NCBI GenBank assembly: GCA_034434835.1
Contig: DAOTXX010000019.1
Location: forward strand, 61,730 to 125,729
Length of the DNA stretch: 64,000 nt
Direction: 5' to 3'
Source: JBGLNJ01 sp034434835
GTDB taxonomy: Bacteria > Chloroflexota > Anaerolineae > Fen-1058
Shown: piece after piece, positions 45,270 to 53,785 of the stretch
Layout: every line of letters starts with the position of its first letter
How positions within the stretch are numbered: the first letter of the stretch is position 1
Translations under genes and position numbers: made by a program
Notes under the pieces: generated by a model
The model's database searches: none
Told to the model about the DNA's origin: nothing
What the model saw: the letters and a program-made list of their open reading frames with translations, nothing else

Positions 45270-46243
45270 TCTCTATGTCTGATGAACAGCGCGCTGCGAT
45301 CCTTTTCGAACTGGCCAGACATACTGGCAAGCGCGTATCATGGAAATTTATCAGACAGACCTCTGATTTCATCCCCACGATTGACCGATTCCACAATCTT
45401 GTCACGGGCATCTTCAAGCCTTCATGGTCTGAATATGCTCTCTCTATCGTTATAAAGCTCGGTAGCCCCTATGAGCATAAGGACGATATCGTTTTCTTGG
45501 AGGACGGGCGCTGGCTAATGACCTATTCTCCGCGTTCTGGAGGTCTTGACCTCTCTGACAATCGGGCACTTGTCAAATGCATGGACGATCATGTGCCCCT
45601 TGGCGTATTCAAGCAGCTTACCGACAAGGCCAATCGTGAGCACGGCTCAACGTATCTTGTAGTAGGATTAGGCTTGATCACGAGCTACGATCCCAAGGCC
45701 GATGTGTTCATCGTTGAAAGCGCAAATCGTTCGGTTTTGGAAAAAGTCACCAGCGTGGTCGCTGACGAAAAAGCCCGTTACGAGGTGCAACTCTGCGCCC
45801 AGTTGATGAACGAGTTTCGTCCGTTTACTGAAACAGAAACCGCAACCTACATCGCAAGTGCCCCCAAGCGGGATGAGGCCTTCCGAGAGATAGTATTGCG
45901 AGAATACAGTTTTACTTGTGCAGTATGTGAGATGAAGTTTCGCTTGGGCAATTTGATTGAGGCAACAGCGGCACACATAGTACCAAAGCGCAAAAGTGGA
46001 ACTGATGATCCTCGCAATGGTTTGTCGCTGTGCCGTACTCACCACTGGGCATTTGATGTCGGCATCTTTTCGGTGAGCGAAGATTATCGGGTGCTGTTGA
46101 GTTCAGCAGTGGAGGGCGCAGAAACACGAAACTTTGAACTGGTGAACTCGGGGAGCAACCCCATCCTGCTACCAGGCAATGAATTGGTGCGACCACACCC
46201 TTTGGCACTGGCATGGCATCGAGCCAATGTGTGGCGCGGCTGA
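45266..46243 (+). CDS. HNH endonuclease with putative modified-DNA reading N-terminal domain
   Basis: 325 aa from the ATG overlapping the HEPN stop (a Met 3 residues later is also possible). C-terminal HNH nuclease: FTCAVCEMKF, EATAAHIVPKRKSGTDDPRNGLSLCRTHHWAFD (about 218-270), with two CxxC/CxxH zinc-type ligands. The N-terminal ~190 residues, with WLMTYSPRSGGLDLSDNRALVKCMDDHVPLGVF and YLVVGLGLITSYDPKADVFIVE, resemble the domains placed before HNH in ScoMcrA/SRA-type restriction proteins. A Type IV-like, modification-dependent nuclease is proposed; the N-terminal assignment is tentative. Confidence 0.8.
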   Translation: MISMSDEQRAAILFELARHTGKRVSWKFIRQTSDFIPTIDRFHNLVTGIFKPSWSEYALSIVIKLGSPYEHKDDIVFLEDGRWLMTYSPRSGGLDLSDNRALVKCMDDHVPLGVFKQLTDKANREHGSTYLVVGLGLITSYDPKADVFIVESANRSVLEKVTSVVADEKARYEVQLCAQLMNEFRPFTETETATYIASAPKRDEAFREIVLREYSFTCAVCEMKFRLGNLIEATAAHIVPKRKSGTDDPRNGLSLCRTHHWAFDVGIFSVSEDYRVLLSSAVEGAETRNFELVNSGSNPILLPGNELVRPHPLALAWHRANVWRG

Positions 46244-46283
46244 GACACGCAGTGGCGGTGCAGCCCAACATCCCCTTCCCACC

Positions 46284-48014
46284 TCATCTGCAAATCAACA
46301 CCGGCTTGCGACTCCCGCGCAGCACCTCGTCCACCACACTCCCCCGCACGATCTCTACGAGCGGATTCGGGCCGTAGCTGCCCATGATGATCCAATCGCA
46401 TTGATATTCTTCCGCCGCGGCGAGGATCGCTTCGGCAACCGGCGCACGCTGATGTGCGAGCATCGCTTCCACTCCACGCTCAGCCAGATACTCGCGCGCC
46501 CGCTGTTGCGCCTCCAGTTTGGTGCGGTCGGTTTCCACCGTCAACACGACGAGCGGCATATGCCACTGGCCTGCCAGATACATGGCGACGAACAATGCCT
46601 CGTCCGCTCGCGGGCTGCCGTCGTAGGCCAACAGCGCGCGCGCCAGCCGGGAGGCCGGGCCCGGCACCGCCAACACCGGACGCGCGCACTGGCGCAAAAT
46701 CGTCCGCAGGCCGGAGCTTAATTTCGCCAGCGGCTGGGGCGAGGGGGGATAGCTCAAGCTCAACACGATCAGGTCCACCCACCACGACCGCTCGGAAACC
46801 TGACGCGCCACCTCTCCCACTTCAAAGGCCAGTTGGCCGACCAGTCCCACAGCCTGGCAGCGCCGGTTGAATTCAGCCTCGACCGATCTCGCCTTGTCGA
46901 GCGCGGACTCGTCTTCCGAAGCGGCGGCGTGAAAGCCATACACACGGGCCTGTTCGCGGCGGGCGATCTCGATCGCCTGATCGAGCGCACGCCATCCGGC
47001 TTCATCCCCACTGACAGCAACGAGCATATCGTCGAACAACCGACCAGCGCGATGAGTGGCCAGGTGCTCCTTTCGCCACTGCCCGGGCGGCGGGCCGGCC
47101 CCCAACTCATCCGGCATCACGGCGCTCAACACGCGGCGCGCCATCCGGGCCGCGACCCGCTCGGGGCGGGGGCTGAAGCGCGCGGCCAGCTCGGCCACCG
47201 CAGCTTCAGGCTGGATGTCCAACCCCAGCTCCTTACGGATCGCCACGCGGTGCTGAGAGAGCCACAGGTAGAGATCGGCTTCGGTGCGGCCGGGGAAATC
47301 CTGCAAGATGGCCTGCTCGCGTATCACCTGCACCACCGGCAAGTAGGCGGTGCGGTACCAATCGCACGCGGCCTCTTCGAGCGGAATCTCGTGCCCCCTT
47401 TCCTCCTCCATGAAATAACGGTGAACTTCGATGTGGTTTTCCAGATGAACATACTGGCCGGGGATGCTCACCATCAAATCGGCCTCGGGGCATACCTCGC
47501 CCAAGCGGGTGTATTCGAGAAACGCGGCAGCTTCAGCCTTGACGATCAGATCATCCGGTTGGACATCGGGAGAAAGCGGCACGCGCGTTTGAACTTCATA
47601 CACATAGGCCGGGATATAGCGCAGGCCCTTTTGCCGGGCGACCGAGACGCGATGGTTGCCGTCCAGCACAAAAAAAGCTTCGCCGATCTGGTACACCTCG
47701 ATAGGTGGCAGCGCCAGCAAATCGTTGGTCGCCCCCACCCGCGCCCAACGCCGTTCGTCGCTATCTTGCCTGGGCAAAAAGCTGCGGGTAAAGTCCGTAT
47801 AACGCCCTGCGCTCCCCACGATCGCGTTCAGCGGAATGTCCTGCACACCGCGCGGTATCGAGCTGCCGACCCTCAGCTTGTGCCGCACGTCGTCAAAGGA
47901 CAACAACTCGGCCGATTTGCCCGTCAGGCGGGCAAGGATCATTTCCAGCGCGGCTCGCTGGCGAGCCCGGCGAAAGTCACTCACGGCAGCAGAGTATCTC
48001 TGAAATTCGAGCAT
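46284..48014 (-). CDS. ParB/sulfiredoxin-like domain fused to two universal stress domains
   Basis: 576 aa. Residues about 70-135 have DIPLNAIVGSAGRYTDF and EAFFVLDGNHRVSVARQKGLRYIPAYV, a ParB-like GN(H)R fold. A helical middle part (HYFMEEERGH-like, WYRTAYLPVVQVIREQ) follows. Two USP domains follow: first about 295-425 (DDMLVAVSGDEAGW), second about 430-576 (RALLAYDGSPRADEALFVAMYLA and IIMGSYGPNPLVEIVRGSVVDEVLRGSRKPVLIC, the G-x2-G-x9-G(S)-type ATP loop). Likely a stress sensor; function of the fusion unknown. Confidence 0.85.
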   Translation of the reverse strand: MLEFQRYSAAVSDFRRARQRAALEMILARLTGKSAELLSFDDVRHKLRVGSSIPRGVQDIPLNAIVGSAGRYTDFTRSFLPRQDSDERRWARVGATNDLLALPPIEVYQIGEAFFVLDGNHRVSVARQKGLRYIPAYVYEVQTRVPLSPDVQPDDLIVKAEAAAFLEYTRLGEVCPEADLMVSIPGQYVHLENHIEVHRYFMEEERGHEIPLEEAACDWYRTAYLPVVQVIREQAILQDFPGRTEADLYLWLSQHRVAIRKELGLDIQPEAAVAELAARFSPRPERVAARMARRVLSAVMPDELGAGPPPGQWRKEHLATHRAGRLFDDMLVAVSGDEAGWRALDQAIEIARREQARVYGFHAAASEDESALDKARSVEAEFNRRCQAVGLVGQLAFEVGEVARQVSERSWWVDLIVLSLSYPPSPQPLAKLSSGLRTILRQCARPVLAVPGPASRLARALLAYDGSPRADEALFVAMYLAGQWHMPLVVLTVETDRTKLEAQQRAREYLAERGVEAMLAHQRAPVAEAILAAAEEYQCDWIIMGSYGPNPLVEIVRGSVVDEVLRGSRKPVLICR

Positions 48015-48125
48015 GGCACATTTGCTGAGTGTCGCAGATCACCCCCGCTTTTGCGAGGGCGTACAGAACGGCGGCATTTTACCACGTTTTGATGGGATCG
48101 TGCGTGCAGGGTTGCGTGACTGTGT

Positions 48126-48131
48126 TATACT
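48126..48131 (+). promoter_or_regulatory. -10 box upstream of the AOR gene
   Basis: TATACT preceded by TGTGT, 35 bases before the ATG at 48166. -35 unclear. Confidence 0.45.
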
Positions 48132-48165
48132 TGCGCGTGACAATTCTTGTTTCAGGAGGCCGACC

Positions 48166-50055
48166 ATGTCTTTTGGATGCACCGGCAAGCTTTTGCGTGT
48201 TGACCTGACCACAGGCTCGATCCGCATCGAGCAGTTCGACGAGGAATTTTATCGCCGCTATCCCGGCGGCAAGGCGCTCGCGGCTTACTTGCTGCTCAAA
48301 GAGATCCAGCCCGGCATTGACCCCCTCGGCCCGGACAATATCCTGGTGCTGGTCAACGGCCTGCTGACCGGCGCGCCACTTTCGACGGCCACCCGCTTTA
48401 CCGCCGCCGCAAAATCGCCGCTCACCGGCGGCTATGGCGAATCGGAAGCCGGTGGATTCTGGGGCCCGGAACTCAAGATGGCAGGCTACGAAGGCATCAT
48501 TGTCACCGGACACGCGCCGCACCCGGTGTATCTCTGGATCCAAGAGGACCACGTGGAAATCCGCGACGCGCGTCACCTGTGGGGCCGCGAGCCTTTGGAG
48601 GCGCAGACAACGATTCGCCAGGAACTAGGCGACAAGCTCATCCGCGTTTTGCAGATCGGGGCAGGCGGAGAAAACAAGGTGCGCTATGCAGCCATCACCA
48701 ACGACCTGCGGCATTTCAACGGGCGTACAGGCATGGGCGCGGTGATGGGCAGCAAGAACCTGAAAGCGATCGCCGTGCGCGGCAGCGGTCGCTATCTCGA
48801 TCTGGCGCACGATCCGCAAGCGGTGGCCGAGATCGGCAAGGCGCTCGCCAGGCAGGTCAAAGAACATCCGCAGAGCTGGGACTTGCAGGAAAAGGGGACG
48901 CCGGGGCTGGTGACCGGATTGAACGCAGCCGGCATTTTGCCCACACGCAACTTTCGCCAGGGCGCTTTTGAAAATGTGGACAAGATCAAATGGGAAGCTT
49001 ATGAAAAAGAATTGCTCACGGCGCGGCGCAGTTGCTACGCCTGCGCGGTTCGCTGCAAGCGCGAAGTCGCCATAGAGGGCAAGCCGAGCGAGTACGGCGG
49101 GCCGGAGTACGAAGCGATCAGCGGCTTTGGCTCTAATTGCGGGATTGACGACCTGCAAGCCGTCGCCAAAGCCAACGAGATGTGTGGACGGTTCACGCTC
49201 GATGCGATCTCGACCAGCTCGGTCGTCGCGTTTGCGATGGAATGTTTCGAGCACGGTCTCATCGGCCCCAAGGACACCAAAGGCGTTGACCTGCGCTTTG
49301 GCAACACGCAGGCCATGTTGTGGCTGGTCGAAATGATTGCGCGCCGCGAGGGCATTGGCAATCTGCTGGCGGAGGGCGTCAAGCGCGCGGCGCAAGTCAT
49401 CGGCGGCGACGCAGAATATTTCGCCATGCACGTCAAAGGTCAAGAGATGCCCATGCACGATCCGCGCGGCAAGGTGGGCGTGGGTTTTGCGTACGCCATC
49501 TCGGAAGTGGGCGCGGAACATCTTTCGGCGTATCATGATACAGCGATCGCCAACCCGAACTCGGTGACGTTCAAGGGCGCGATGCCGCTGGGCATCGCCG
49601 AAGCGCTGCCCCCGCGCGAATTGAGCCGGAAAAAGGCCGAATACTATGCCCGCATGGAAAGCTGGAGCAGCGCGGGCAAAGTGATCGGGCTGTGCTACTT
49701 TGGCCCTGCGCCGCGCTCGTTCATCCAGATTGACGACGTCGTCCGGGCCGTGCGCGCGGCCACCGGCTGGGATGTGAGCATGGAGGACCTGATCCGCGTG
49801 GGCGAGCGCGCGACGAACCTGGCGCGCGTGTTTAACGTGCGCGAAGGATTCTCGCGCAGGGACGACACGCTGCCCGAGCGATTATTCCAGCCACTAGAGA
49901 ACGGCCCCTTGCAGGGCGTGGCGATCCCGCGCCAGGAATTTGAAGACGCGATGACAGAGTTATACCGCGTCAAAGGCTGGGACCCGGAGACGGCTCGACC
50001 TTCTCGCGAGCGACTGCGCGCACTCGACATCGAGTGGGCGGCGGACTTGATGTAA
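48166..50055 (+). CDS. aor: Tungsten-containing aldehyde:ferredoxin oxidoreductase
   Basis: 629 aa; ATG chosen because TCAGGAGGCCGACC precedes it. Interconverts aldehydes and carboxylates with ferredoxin. FGCTGKLLRVDLTTGSI, YPGGKALAAYLLLKE, TGAPLSTATRFTAAAKSPLTGGYGESEAGGFWGPELK and NGRTGMGAVMGSKNLKAIAVRG are AOR N-terminal motifs; CYACAVRCKR (CxxCxxxC) plus a distal Cys bind [4Fe-4S]. FAMHVKGQEMPMHDPRGKVGVGFAYAISEVGAEHLSAYHD-type segment is near the pterin site. Could make acetaldehyde or oxidise aldehydes from fermentation, linking to acetyl-CoA metabolism. Confidence 0.95.
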   Translation: MSFGCTGKLLRVDLTTGSIRIEQFDEEFYRRYPGGKALAAYLLLKEIQPGIDPLGPDNILVLVNGLLTGAPLSTATRFTAAAKSPLTGGYGESEAGGFWGPELKMAGYEGIIVTGHAPHPVYLWIQEDHVEIRDARHLWGREPLEAQTTIRQELGDKLIRVLQIGAGGENKVRYAAITNDLRHFNGRTGMGAVMGSKNLKAIAVRGSGRYLDLAHDPQAVAEIGKALARQVKEHPQSWDLQEKGTPGLVTGLNAAGILPTRNFRQGAFENVDKIKWEAYEKELLTARRSCYACAVRCKREVAIEGKPSEYGGPEYEAISGFGSNCGIDDLQAVAKANEMCGRFTLDAISTSSVVAFAMECFEHGLIGPKDTKGVDLRFGNTQAMLWLVEMIARREGIGNLLAEGVKRAAQVIGGDAEYFAMHVKGQEMPMHDPRGKVGVGFAYAISEVGAEHLSAYHDTAIANPNSVTFKGAMPLGIAEALPPRELSRKKAEYYARMESWSSAGKVIGLCYFGPAPRSFIQIDDVVRAVRAATGWDVSMEDLIRVGERATNLARVFNVREGFSRRDDTLPERLFQPLENGPLQGVAIPRQEFEDAMTELYRVKGWDPETARPSRERLRALDIEWAADLM

Positions 50056-50062
50056 TCGGGTA

Positions 50063-50128
50063 TGTAACCACCAAGACACAAAGGCACAAAGGATTTGTGT
50101 TCTTGGTGTCTTGGTGTCTTTGTGGTAA
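50063..50128. repeat. ACCACCAAGACACAAAG palindromic repeat
   Basis: ACCACCAAGACACAAAGG is mirrored by CTTGGTGTCTTGGTGTCTTTGTGGT after a short loop. A long imperfect hairpin between the AOR gene and the MoaD-like gene. Confidence 0.7.
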
Positions 50129-50131
50129 AGA

Positions 50132-50479
50132 ATGCGTCTGCATCTCGGCGGACATCTCAACTGGTACGATCTGCACAAGCGAGCGTGGCTGATGATCCCG
50201 CTCTCTGAACCCGTCTCCCTGATCGAACTACTTCAGGAGCTTCAAGTGCCAACGGGCGAAGTCGCGCTGACCGTGGTCAACGGTCGCCTCGTTGAGCTAG
50301 AGCAGGCGCGCGTTTCGGATGGCGACCGGGTCGAGTTGTATCCGCCCATCGGCGGGGGAAGCCACACAAATCCGTCTCGGCGCAGAAAACGGGTATTTCC
50401 CACCCCCCCTCCAACTCCCCCCGCTTCGCAGGGGGAGGTTTGGGGTGGGATGGAGGACGCGCGCCGCGCCATGTTATAA
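50132..50479 (+). CDS. MoaD/ThiS-like protein with repeat-derived C-terminal tail
   Basis: 115 aa. Residues 1-76 form a beta-grasp domain: MRLHLGGHLNWYDL, VSLIELLQELQVPTGEVALTVVNGRLVELEQ, RVSDGDRVELYPPIGGG. The GG that normally ends MoaD/ThiS is at about 74-76, but the frame continues for ~39 residues (SHTNPSRRRKRVFPTPPP...) encoded by a C-rich/G-rich palindromic repeat. Neighbour of the AOR gene, so probably in tungstopterin sulfur transfer; the tail would need removal before thiocarboxylation. Confidence 0.8.
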   Translation: MRLHLGGHLNWYDLHKRAWLMIPLSEPVSLIELLQELQVPTGEVALTVVNGRLVELEQARVSDGDRVELYPPIGGGSHTNPSRRRKRVFPTPPPTPPASQGEVWGGMEDARRAML

Positions 50480-50480
50480 T
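50475..50480 (+). promoter_or_regulatory. -10 box implying a leaderless PAP2 transcript
   Basis: TATAAT ends 6 bases before the GTG start at 50487, so transcription would begin at or next to the start codon. Confidence 0.6.
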
Positions 50481-50486
50481 GCGCGT

Positions 50487-51497
50487 GTGATTCGAGCTTA
50501 CGTCCCCTGGTATTTGGTCCGCAACTATCTGGTGTTCGCGCTCATCGCATGTCTGGGCGCGCTGCAATTCGCCCAGGCGCGCAGCCACGCCACGCCGGGC
50601 TGGCGCGTGTGCGCGACCGTCGCGCTTGCTATCGTGGTCATTGCGTTTTTCCTTTTTTACACCCTTGCTCCTGAGCTTCTCACGCCGGGCCCGGCCGGGG
50701 GTGAGATGGTGTTTCTGTTTGGGGGAGCTGCATTGCTCGCCGTTGGCGTGACCAGGGGAATCGGGTATTGGATATTGGATATTAGAGATTGGAGATTGAG
50801 CAAGACAGAAGTCAGAAGTCGGAAATCGGAGATCGGAAATCAGAATACGGAGGCTGGAAGTGCGGCTTTGAAATTCGAGATTTGGTATTTGATGTTTGTG
50901 ATAGCGTCAGTGGTTGTGTTCCTTTTTGACGTCCCGCTATTCCACATTCTGAATGGGTGGGCGCTCCGCACACCCTGGATTGACGTGACGGCGCAGTTTT
51001 TGATGAATGACTATATCGTGCCGACGGCGTTGGTCTTGGCATTGCTGGCACTATGGTTTGCCGGTCAAGGGGCTGACGAGCAGGCCGGCTTCCAGCAAAC
51101 TGTCCTGCGCGCGCTGTTGGCGCTGGCCCTGGCCGGCCTCACGCTCAAGCTGATCAATCAAGTGTACTTTCGCCCGCGCCCATTCACGTTCGATGGCAGC
51201 GTGCGATTGCTGTTCTATCATCCCTCTGATTCGTCCATGCCCAGCAACGCAGCGGTCGTGTGTTTCGCGCTTTCGATGGCTGTCTGGCTGAGCCAGAGAC
51301 GTTGGGGCGCGGTCATGCTGGCATTGGCTGTCGGTATGTTGCTCGCCCGCATCGTGGGCGGCGTCCACTACCCTGCCGACGTTGTCGCAGGCGCGTGGCT
51401 GGGGGGCATATGGGCCTGGAGCGTTCACCGTGCCGCGTGGTTGGATCATCCGCTTGACGCCATCGCTGGCCTGACGCGGCGTATCGGGCTGGGGTGA
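50487..51497 (+). CDS. PAP2-family membrane phosphatase with repeat-encoded segment
   Basis: GTG start at 50487; 336 aa with several transmembrane helices. NQVYFRPRPF (KxxxxxxRP), HPSDSSMPSNAAV (PSxH-like: SMPSNA) and RIVGGVHYPADVVAGAWLG (SRxxxxxHxxxD) are PAP2 motifs, with the PSGH His replaced by Asn. Residues about 92-131 (WILDIRDWRLSKTEVRSRKSEIG...) are encoded by a short-period repeat tract (50758-50880). May act as undecaprenyl pyrophosphate phosphatase or on lipid phosphates. Directly upstream of a GT39-like gene (3-bp gap). Confidence 0.85.
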   Translation: MIRAYVPWYLVRNYLVFALIACLGALQFAQARSHATPGWRVCATVALAIVVIAFFLFYTLAPELLTPGPAGGEMVFLFGGAALLAVGVTRGIGYWILDIRDWRLSKTEVRSRKSEIGNQNTEAGSAALKFEIWYLMFVIASVVVFLFDVPLFHILNGWALRTPWIDVTAQFLMNDYIVPTALVLALLALWFAGQGADEQAGFQQTVLRALLALALAGLTLKLINQVYFRPRPFTFDGSVRLLFYHPSDSSMPSNAAVVCFALSMAVWLSQRRWGAVMLALAVGMLLARIVGGVHYPADVVAGAWLGGIWAWSVHRAAWLDHPLDAIAGLTRRIGLG

Positions 51498-51500
51498 GCC

Positions 51501-53468
51501 GTGGCTGTCAATCGTCGCGCAAGGCGGTCGTTCGTCATTGTCATCTGCCTGCTCGCCTTTGGCCTGCGCGTCTATCGCCTGGGCACGCAGAGTCTGTGGT
51601 ACGACGAGGGGCTGAGTGTATATCTCGCCAGTCTGCCGCCGTTTGCCTCGATCCCAACCAGCGCCATCACCGATCACCCCCCGCTCCACGTGTTGATGCT
51701 CGGCGCGTGGACCCAAGTCGCCGGACGCAGCGAGTTTGCCGTCCGCTTTCTTTCGCTGTGGTGGAGCGTGCTGGCCGTGGCGCTCGTGTGGCGAGTGGGG
51801 CAAGAGTTGCTCACAGATACAATCGGCGCAGTCGGCGCGGCGTTGCTGGCGATCTCGGCCCTGGCCGTATGGTACGCGCAAGAGGCGCGCGGGTATTCGC
51901 TCCTGCTGGCGCTCACGCTCATGATAACTTGGACGTTTGTGCGTTTCTGCCAACCCAAGCCGCGCGGCGGTTTGAATTTTGGAATTTGGTATCTGATATT
52001 TGGTATTGCTGCACTTTACACGCACTATTATGCTGCCTTCACATTGCTGGCGCTCAATCTGGCTTTTCTGGCCGCGTTGGCCTGCCGCACATTCTCAAAA
52101 CGTCCAATACCCAATATTCAATACCGGTTTCCCAATCTTCAATCCTCCATCTCCTTTTGCCTTTTCCAACTCCTGATCGTCCTTGCCTTTGTTCCCTGGC
52201 TCCCGGCTGCGATCCAACAGGCCACGACCAATGTCACCTACTTTCCGGGCCGCGTGGGATGGCAGACGGTGGTAGCAGACACGCTGCGAGCGTTCGGCAC
52301 CGGGGACGTTGCGCCGACGAACGTGGCTGCGTGGGCGGTCGGTGTGATGGGACTCTTGGCCATGGTCGGCGCATTCACTGAGCAGCCCGGCACGACGCGG
52401 CTCCATCGCGTGATCACGGCGCTGCTTGCCGCCGCGCCGATGGCGGCGATGGCCGTCATCGCATGGCAAAAACCCAAGTTCGCGCCGAGGTATTTGATCG
52501 AGGCGCTCCCGGCGTTCTATCTCCTGGTCGCTGCGGGATGGACGGCCTTGCGGCAGTGGGGGTTCCGCCAAGGGCGACGAGACTTGCGCAAGGCCGTGGT
52601 CAGCAGCCTGCTGATCGGGATCAGTTCCGGTATATTGATCTTCACCAGCCTCCTCTCGCTTCTCGCGGTCTATTTCGATCCGGCCCGCCAGCGCCCCGAC
52701 ATGCGGAGCGTGGCGGCATACCTCCAATCGAATGAACAGCCCGGCGATGTCATCATGCTCCTGAGCGGTCACCAGTCACCTGTGTTCGGCTACTATTACC
52801 GCGGCCCCAATGCCCAATACCCAATACCCAATACTCTTATGCCGCCCGCGCAATCGCCGCTCGATTACCGGGCGGCGCGTCAATTGCAGGACCTCACTCG
52901 CGGGGCGACACGGCTTTGGCTAGTCCTGTGGCATCGCGAGCTGGCCGATCCTACAGACGTGGTGATGAATGAACTGCTGACTAAAGCGCGGCGATTGGGG
53001 GTGGGCCAAGAGTTCCACGAGATGCGTTTGATGCTGTTTGACCTGCATGAACACAAACCGTTCGGCGATGGACCTCAATATTCGATGGAAGCCCGCTTTG
53101 CCGAACCCATCTCGCTCGTCGGATATGACCTGAACGCCACGGCCCGCGCGCCGGGCGAATCCATCGAGCTGGCATTGTATTGGCGCGCGTTAGGGCGCAT
53201 CGCAGGCAACTATCAGGTCTTTACGCATCTCCTTGCGCCGGATGGACACCTGGTCACTGGCTCTGATCGTATCGCCGGGGCGGATGCCTATCCCACCTCC
53301 CTTTGGATGGAGGGGACGCTCATCCGCAACACCTTCACGCTGCGCGTCCCCCCTGATGCTGCGCCGGGCCAGTACGTCATCCAGGTCGGGCTGTACGATG
53401 CTCAGGGCCGCCTGAAATCGAACGACGGCGCCGATCGCATCCTTCTGGCGGAAATTGTGGTAAAATAA
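51501..53468 (+). CDS. GT39-like membrane glycosyltransferase
   Basis: GTG start; 655 aa. LRVYRLGTQSLWYDEGLSVYLAS carries the Asp-Glu of ArnT/PMT-type transferases; SAITDHPPLHVLML, FAVRFLSLWWSVLAVALVW and many hydrophobic helices follow. The last ~130 residues form an extracytoplasmic beta-sandwich (LVGYDLNATARAPGESIELALYWRAL). Short-period repeats are read in frame at 51966-52010 (NFGIWYLIFGI), 52097-52160 and 52806-52840 (NAQYPIPNT). Likely transfers sugars from a polyprenyl donor. Confidence 0.88.
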   Translation: MAVNRRARRSFVIVICLLAFGLRVYRLGTQSLWYDEGLSVYLASLPPFASIPTSAITDHPPLHVLMLGAWTQVAGRSEFAVRFLSLWWSVLAVALVWRVGQELLTDTIGAVGAALLAISALAVWYAQEARGYSLLLALTLMITWTFVRFCQPKPRGGLNFGIWYLIFGIAALYTHYYAAFTLLALNLAFLAALACRTFSKRPIPNIQYRFPNLQSSISFCLFQLLIVLAFVPWLPAAIQQATTNVTYFPGRVGWQTVVADTLRAFGTGDVAPTNVAAWAVGVMGLLAMVGAFTEQPGTTRLHRVITALLAAAPMAAMAVIAWQKPKFAPRYLIEALPAFYLLVAAGWTALRQWGFRQGRRDLRKAVVSSLLIGISSGILIFTSLLSLLAVYFDPARQRPDMRSVAAYLQSNEQPGDVIMLLSGHQSPVFGYYYRGPNAQYPIPNTLMPPAQSPLDYRAARQLQDLTRGATRLWLVLWHRELADPTDVVMNELLTKARRLGVGQEFHEMRLMLFDLHEHKPFGDGPQYSMEARFAEPISLVGYDLNATARAPGESIELALYWRALGRIAGNYQVFTHLLAPDGHLVTGSDRIAGADAYPTSLWMEGTLIRNTFTLRVPPDAAPGQYVIQVGLYDAQGRLKSNDGADRILLAEIVVK

Positions 53469-53785
53469 ACGCGGAAGGTGCACCATGTTCCGCGCCGGTT
53501 TTCTCCGAATCTCGCCTCAATCGAGTTGTTGGGCCGCTCGCGTCAAGCGGTTTACGGCTGACCGAGGTTAGCCCGCGGGTGTTTCCGTCGCTACATTCTC
53601 ATGTGAGTTTAGAGTTCACGTGTTGGTAGTAGCGGCTTCAGCCGCCAAAAACACGGCTAAAGCCGTTACTACGAGCGTGGACTCTAAACTCCAGTCTCAC
53701 GCTATGCCCATCAATCTATTGCGTATTCCGTCATCGAAACGGAATACGCAATACGAAATACGGAAGACAGAACAGGAGACCCCCA
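53469..53785. repeat. 317-bp gene-free spacer containing a long hairpin repeat
   Basis: Contains at 53605-53691 the arms GAGTTTAGAGTTCACG / CGTGGACTCTAAACTC (15 of 16 paired) and an inner stem GTAGTAGCGGCTTCAGCC / GGCTAAAGCCGTTACTAC. This shares the GGCTTCAGCC and GGCTAAAG words of the 87-bp element. A second hairpin, GCGTATTCCGT...ACGGAATACGC, lies at 53721-53750. No gene seen. Confidence 0.8.

Noticed and set aside
46833..48092. 419-codon + strand frame
   Set aside because: Shadow of the ParB-like/universal stress fusion gene on the minus strand.
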